The notes beneath the pieces are model-generated. The model had not been told where the DNA came from. It was given only the letters and a program-made list of their open reading frames with translations, and made no database searches. Both the position numbers and the translations under genes were made by a program. From positions 20,505,165 through 20,569,164 of the forward strand of contig JANCRA010000016.1 of assembly GCA_024362935.1 (NCBI GenBank): DNA of 64,000 bases, given 5' to 3'. Positions 59,257 through 64,000 of the stretch are shown piece after piece. This DNA comes from Setophaga petechia (Eukaryota > Chordata > Aves > Passeriformes > Parulidae). Numbering within the stretch: position 1 is the first letter of the stretch; every line of letters starts with the position of its first letter.

Positions 59257-60335
59257 TTCTGGACCCAGCCATTTCCTGTGCTCACTGCTTGCTTAAACCA
59301 AGAACCAGTCATAACAAGAGAGCTCTGGTCCAAGGAAACAGATATTTCTTGGTATTTTTACCAAGACAGTGCTTGTAATAAGCTGACCATAGATTATACT
59401 AAGACAGGTGTTTTAACAAAACTCTTAAAAACTTCTTGGTATTAGATTGCTGAGTTTTAAGTTGCTAAGAGTCAAGCCCTATATGTTTATGTGCCAGTGA
59501 GAGAAGGGAGGAGACTTTAGCTGAATTTTCATATTCAGCTGCCTGAAAATAGTTGTAAAAGTTTCTCCAGTCACTGTATTTAGTCTGAAATAGATTTACT
59601 GTACAGTGATAGAGATACCAGAGGTATTTTTGGGTCCCAGTGGTTAATATGCATACCTGAACTTCATGGGAGCCAAGTGGCTAGGTTGAAAAACAACTAA
59701 GAAGCTGTATCAGAAAAATAACTGTCTATTTATTCATTTTGTTTTAGTTGTTTTAGGTTTATAGGCTTAAAAGTGGAAAGACGCCATTGATATTTGAGAG
59801 CATTTCATAATAGTTGGGTTTATTAATTTCTTTTCATGTTGGGCTAATAATAGTTGTGAAGATGGGAAAGTTGGAAAGGAGTAGATGATATCTGCAAATT
59901 GCAAGGTGGTTCTGTAGGCTTAAAGCTTCCATACTGAACTTGCCCCATGAGAGGTTTGGGGTTTGCTTTATTTTTTTATTTTAATGTGCTCTAAGAAATT
60001 GTGTTAAATCAAAGTAACTGAATAGCTTCAGCAGACATGAAAGTATACCTTGTTTCATGAATCTCCTTTTTGCAAGAACTGCTTCACTTTATGTTTTTCA
60101 TTTTGTGGTAAATTCTTCCGTTACTCTGGGCGTTTTAGTAATAAGAGATGATAGATTATTAACACAGAGATGCACACAATTCTGCAGCATTTCCCAAGTC
60201 ATCTGGTACATGAAATAAAACCTTGGAATGCCTAGCAAGGAATATTAGCATAGGCTTGCTATATTTAAGAGCCCTCTGTTTTGTCTGACTGATTTGATCA
60301 ACCTGTCATTCTCGCCTAGAGTCTGTCTTAGTCTG

Positions 60336-60358
60336 ATGGTCTTTTAGAAAAAGACCAT
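60336..60358. repeat. Inverted repeat, 10-bp arms, 3-nt spacer
   Basis: ATGGTCTTTT, AGA, AAAAGACCAT. The arms are perfect; the length is near chance expectation. Confidence 0.9.
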
Positions 60359-61453
60359 GAGAAGTTTTTTCTCAGCTATATCAGGACAGATTGTCAGATA
60401 TTGTGCTGATAGAGCATTGCCAAAATTTCAAAGGGTTCCTACATATCAGAGGTCTTTCAGAAGAGTTACTTACCTTTTTTCCTTTCTATAAAGAGCAGTG
60501 CTTTCAAATAAATATCGAATAGAGTTTCTCTGTGTTGTACTTCTCATTTCTGTAGATGAAAAGATCCACATCGAGCATACTAACAAAGAAATAAGCCATA
60601 AACAATCTAATTATTCTGACAGGCTAATAGACATATGCATCTGCCCCAAATAATTTCCTCCTACACAGGAATTTCTCAAAGTAAAAGGGATTGTTGCTAG
60701 TTCCAAGCAACATGTGCTCAGACAACCGTTTCAGCATTTGTGGCTGTAGCTACATTTGGTGTAACAGCTTCTAACACTGGTCATATCTTGTGCTGGAAGG
60801 CAGTAATTGATGGAGTGGTTTTTCATTTGTTTAAAAAAGGCATGACAGGGACTGCTGCCCTCACAGCATTGAAACCCATGGAGTAGCTTCTTAACAATAA
60901 TTTAAACAATATTCAGAAGAGCAACCCACCCCCCTGTGATGGCAATGCCTTGTACCTGGCCATGGAATGATGATGTCCATATCATCAAACTTCAAAAACA
61001 GGTGTGCACAAATAGTTCCCAAAATTTTCAAGGTTTGGTTGTTGATAGCCCTAAAAATTATGGTCACAGTGAACTTGGAGCCAAAAAAAGGCTTGTGTAG
61101 AGCCTCATTTCCATGAAATTGCAAGTTTTTTGGTCATATCTAGTATGACCATACTAGGACCCATGGCCCTTTGCTCTTTATGACTTGTTCAGACTGAATT
61201 TTCATAGTGTGCTCATATGGAATAATCCCTCCTTTTCAGAGCCAATGCTGTTTCTTGTTCATCCCTGGGGAAACTTCTTCAATTTCACTATACTGTAGAT
61301 AATCAAGGATACCAATTTCTGCTTCCTTATGCGATAATTTTAACATATTAATTGTTTTGCTTTGGTTATGTCCTGCTACATCCCCAGCACAGTTGTGCAC
61401 AGTATGTATTGTTCATCCCAGCAGCAACACATACTAACTGTTGTGCAAATAGC

Positions 61454-61486
61454 TAGAAAATCTATACATTGCATATAGATTTTCTA
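61454..61486. repeat. Inverted repeat, 13-bp arms, 7-nt spacer
   Basis: TAGAAAATCTATA, CATTGCA, TATAGATTTTCTA. The spacer sequence CATTGC recurs directly after the right arm (61487-61492), which suggests that the arm was copied with part of its flank. Confidence 0.92.
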
Positions 61487-64000
61487 CATTGCCAGAAGCT
61501 CTCCTAAATGTTGGCTCACTTGATGTTTCTATACTTTGCCTATCCTGCTGGTAAAATCCCTGCAGTTTTCTTCTGCTGGGCTTTATACCGAGTGCAGCTG
61601 CTTGTCTCTTTATCTCAGAAAACGTTCTTCTGGTTGTGCTTGACGTGAATCTTTCAGAGAGTGTCCATTCTACTTTTGAAATGAAGAGGCAAAGAGAGTT
61701 AAAAAAATAATAGTTATATCACATTTTCATGGCTAGTATCTGGTATAAAAGTCTAATATTGGACTTCCATATTTATTAAGCTGCTTACAGCTATTTCAGA
61801 TTAATTATAAATTAATGTTCCGAAATTTCAATTAGGTATCATTAGCTGTACCAATTCTGTATTACTGGATTATACACACACATGCTCTAAACCATTTGTT
61901 ACTTAGAAATGTTACTTTCTAGCTTTGCTTTCATTTTTGGATGATTACTTACTGAGTCTTTCATGTTTCATTTCCTATGTCTGAGATGTTGTTTGCTACT
62001 TCCAGAGGTTTTTGCTCTGTTTATGTGCTCTCAAGAACTGAAAGCATTCTTGTGTATGTAAGGTGATGAAGAGTAGAAATTACGTCTTTTGAACCTTCAC
62101 TGGGTCTGCCTTTTCAGCCTTTCATTCTTAGCCTTTGCTGATTTCTATAAAAACAGCCTAAAAAAACCCCTCAATTGAGTTATTAATATTGACAGAACAT
62201 TTTGACAATAAATGTGACCCAAGTGGCAGAAACAACAATCTCAGCAAAACAGTTTGAAAAAAGCCTGTGCTGGCAGCCCTGTGTATCCCTGCTTTGGGCA
62301 GGAGTGAATTCAGAACTGGATCAGCCTCATGTCACAGGGAAACAGGAAATCAGCTGCAGGACTCTCCAGATGTCACCTCTGTGTGTGCAAGGCACCTTCT
62401 AGTCACTGGGAAAACTCCTTTGGCTCACTCAGCTTTGGGAATGTTCTTAAGCATAACCTGAGAACTCTGCATGGTGGAGAATTGATTTCTCTTCAGCTGT
62501 GTGAGCTCCAGCTGCCCCAATAATAAGGAATAAGGAAGGTTCAGGAATAAGGAGGACACATCCCTTTCCCTCCTGGAGAGTCTGGACTAGCACCTCAATT
62601 CTCTCACATATAGAATAACAGTAATGCTGGTGTGTTTATGTATAATCTACTTAAAATGTGGCCTAAGACAGAAAGAAAACCATTAAAGAAAATAGTTTAA
62701 TCTTTAAAACAAGTTGTACTGTATGTGGCTCACAGTGTCAGGGCTGCAGCTGTGGATGAACTCAGAGATCACCGATAAATCAGGAGAAAGCAGCTCAGTT
62801 TCCAGGGAGCAGCAGGTGTGCAGGCAGTGCCCCCTGGAACAGAGGGGGAAAGCATAGGATGAAATACTTTAAAATGCCAACAGTGTTGGGCAGTCATCAG
62901 GTACTGGAGGATTTGTGAAATAATGTATTTAACTGAAAACTTGCGCTTTGACTTGTATAAATGGTTTCATTTATTTATGTAAATGATGTGGCATTTCATC
63001 ACTATATAAAAATAACTGCTGTCTATTTCCAGCTTCAAACAACACTTAACTGAGGGGTATATAGCTGAACATGAACTCAGGAACTGGGGCATTGGCTTTC
63101 CAGTCATGAAATGTGAGCAGGAAAGGTGACTGACCCCATGGAATAAGACAGAACTGCAGTACAGAGACATCTCCTCAAAGAACAATGTATACAACAGAAT
63201 TCAAAGAAAAGCATGTAATTTATAGAGAGGGAGAGAGACATTTACAGTGCTGTCCTGTGACTGAGTGTACAAAACTAACTCCCCAAAAATAGTCTCCTCT
63301 CCCTCAGATGGTTCCTTTTTTAGTTCTCTTGTGGAAGGCTTGGCAATGGGAAGAGGAAGCTGAGCTGCTACCAATGTCTCATTAAACAGGGAGCAAAACT
63401 GTCATTTCCAGCTGCCTGTTCAGTTTGGACTGACTTTGCATTCTAGCAGAAAATGAGGCATGTGTTAACAAAATGGCCTTGCTGTATTGTCCTTTGAGAA
63501 CATGGACCAAAATAAAATCTTGTTTTAAAGCATATGGTCTAATTTTATCCTAATTTTGTGTATTAGTTTTTCAGAAGGAAAAAAAGCTGATCTGAAGTTC
63601 TTACCTTTTGTCTCTAATTATTTGTTAATCTACTTCATGCCAAACAAGAAGCAGTGCCTGCATTTAAACTGAACTTGAGGATTGTTTTATTAACAGTTGG
63701 TTTGTAAGAACAGACTTCTTTGCATTAGCCTGGGGTGTTTCTGTGTTGCCTTCAAGTTGCACTTACAGTGCATCTTATAGATACTTTCTTGATGCTCAGT
63801 GCCTTCCTCAGATGATTCTTCTCTAATTAAAAGTTAATTTGTTGCCCTCTCAGTTGATGCTGTCCCATAGTGGCAGTGTCCCAGTATTGGTCATGTTTCA
63901 CTCCAGGCAGTGTTTCATGTCCCTTTGAACATTTCCTCTGCTGAAGTACTGTCTTCAGTTGTTGCTGCAAGTTGCCTTTCTTTGTGGTTCCCACTATTCA

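Larger units (their letters stand above)
59257..64000 (+). other. OTUD7A: Intron downstream of the OTUD7A exon
   Basis: No further coding block of the OTUD7A family (the rest of the UBA-like fold or the OTU domain) is recognisable, so the next exon lies beyond the window. The stretch holds two short perfect inverted repeats (60336-60358 and 61454-61486), an AAGGAATAAGG-type short repeat near 62520-62560 and ordinary AT-rich DNA. No interspersed repeat was recognised. Confidence 0.75.

Noticed and set aside
59251..59378. Continuation of the OTUD7A frame to a stop at 59376
   Set aside because: Family similarity ends exactly at the GAAG|GTAAAC donor. The downstream residues are intron read-through.
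1..64000. tRNA, rRNA, CRISPR arrays, operons or bacterial-type gene clusters
   Set aside because: None seen. The window is vertebrate intronic DNA.

Overview
The window looks like a stretch of bird genome, probably a songbird. The evidence is three fragments of CR1 LINE 3' ends with the avian tail octamer (ATTCTRTG type), two or three solo LTRs of kinds I associate with avian endogenous retroviruses, low overall repeat density, and AT-rich intron-like DNA without bacterial gene structure. I see one coding exon that I can name. Almost every other open frame has the length expected by chance or lies inside a repeat.

The named exon is at 59096-59250 on the + strand. It encodes the N-terminal UBA-like segment of OTUD7A (Cezanne-2), an OTU-family deubiquitinase. 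It has a good branch-point, pyrimidine-tract and AG acceptor and a GAAG|GTAAAC donor. OTUD7A is preferred over its paralogue OTUD7B because the residues before the shared MTLDMDAVL block align without gaps to the OTUD7A-type N-terminus. The rest of the window is best read as the 5' introns of this gene (1-59095) and the start of the next intron (59251-64000).

Layout: 1-17.5 kb is intron-like DNA with a perfect 21-bp-arm hairpin at 2607-2651. An antisense, internally deleted CR1 lies at 17.57-17.99 kb. A 312-bp solo LTR with a 5-bp target duplication lies at 22.83-23.14 kb. A retroelement-like, CpG-bearing patch with a 27-base poly-C run lies at 33.2-33.85 kb. Solo LTRs lie at 40.42-41.09 kb and 44.99-45.56 kb, the second followed by a G/T-rich low-complexity tract. 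A GC-rich island with a five-copy 64-bp minisatellite lies at 52.07-52.72 kb. A cluster of CR1 fragments lies at 56.8-57.57 kb. The OTUD7A exon is at 59.1 kb.

I did not find a previously undescribed multi-gene system. The items most worth checking are the CpG-rich minisatellite 6.5 kb upstream of the coding exon (a possible alternative promoter), several exon-like segments with paired splice signals that could be unannotated 5' exons of OTUD7A, the apparent loss of the upstream OTUD7A start codon with a four-codon upstream frame in its place, and perfect short-spacer inverted repeats that look like template-switch mutations.
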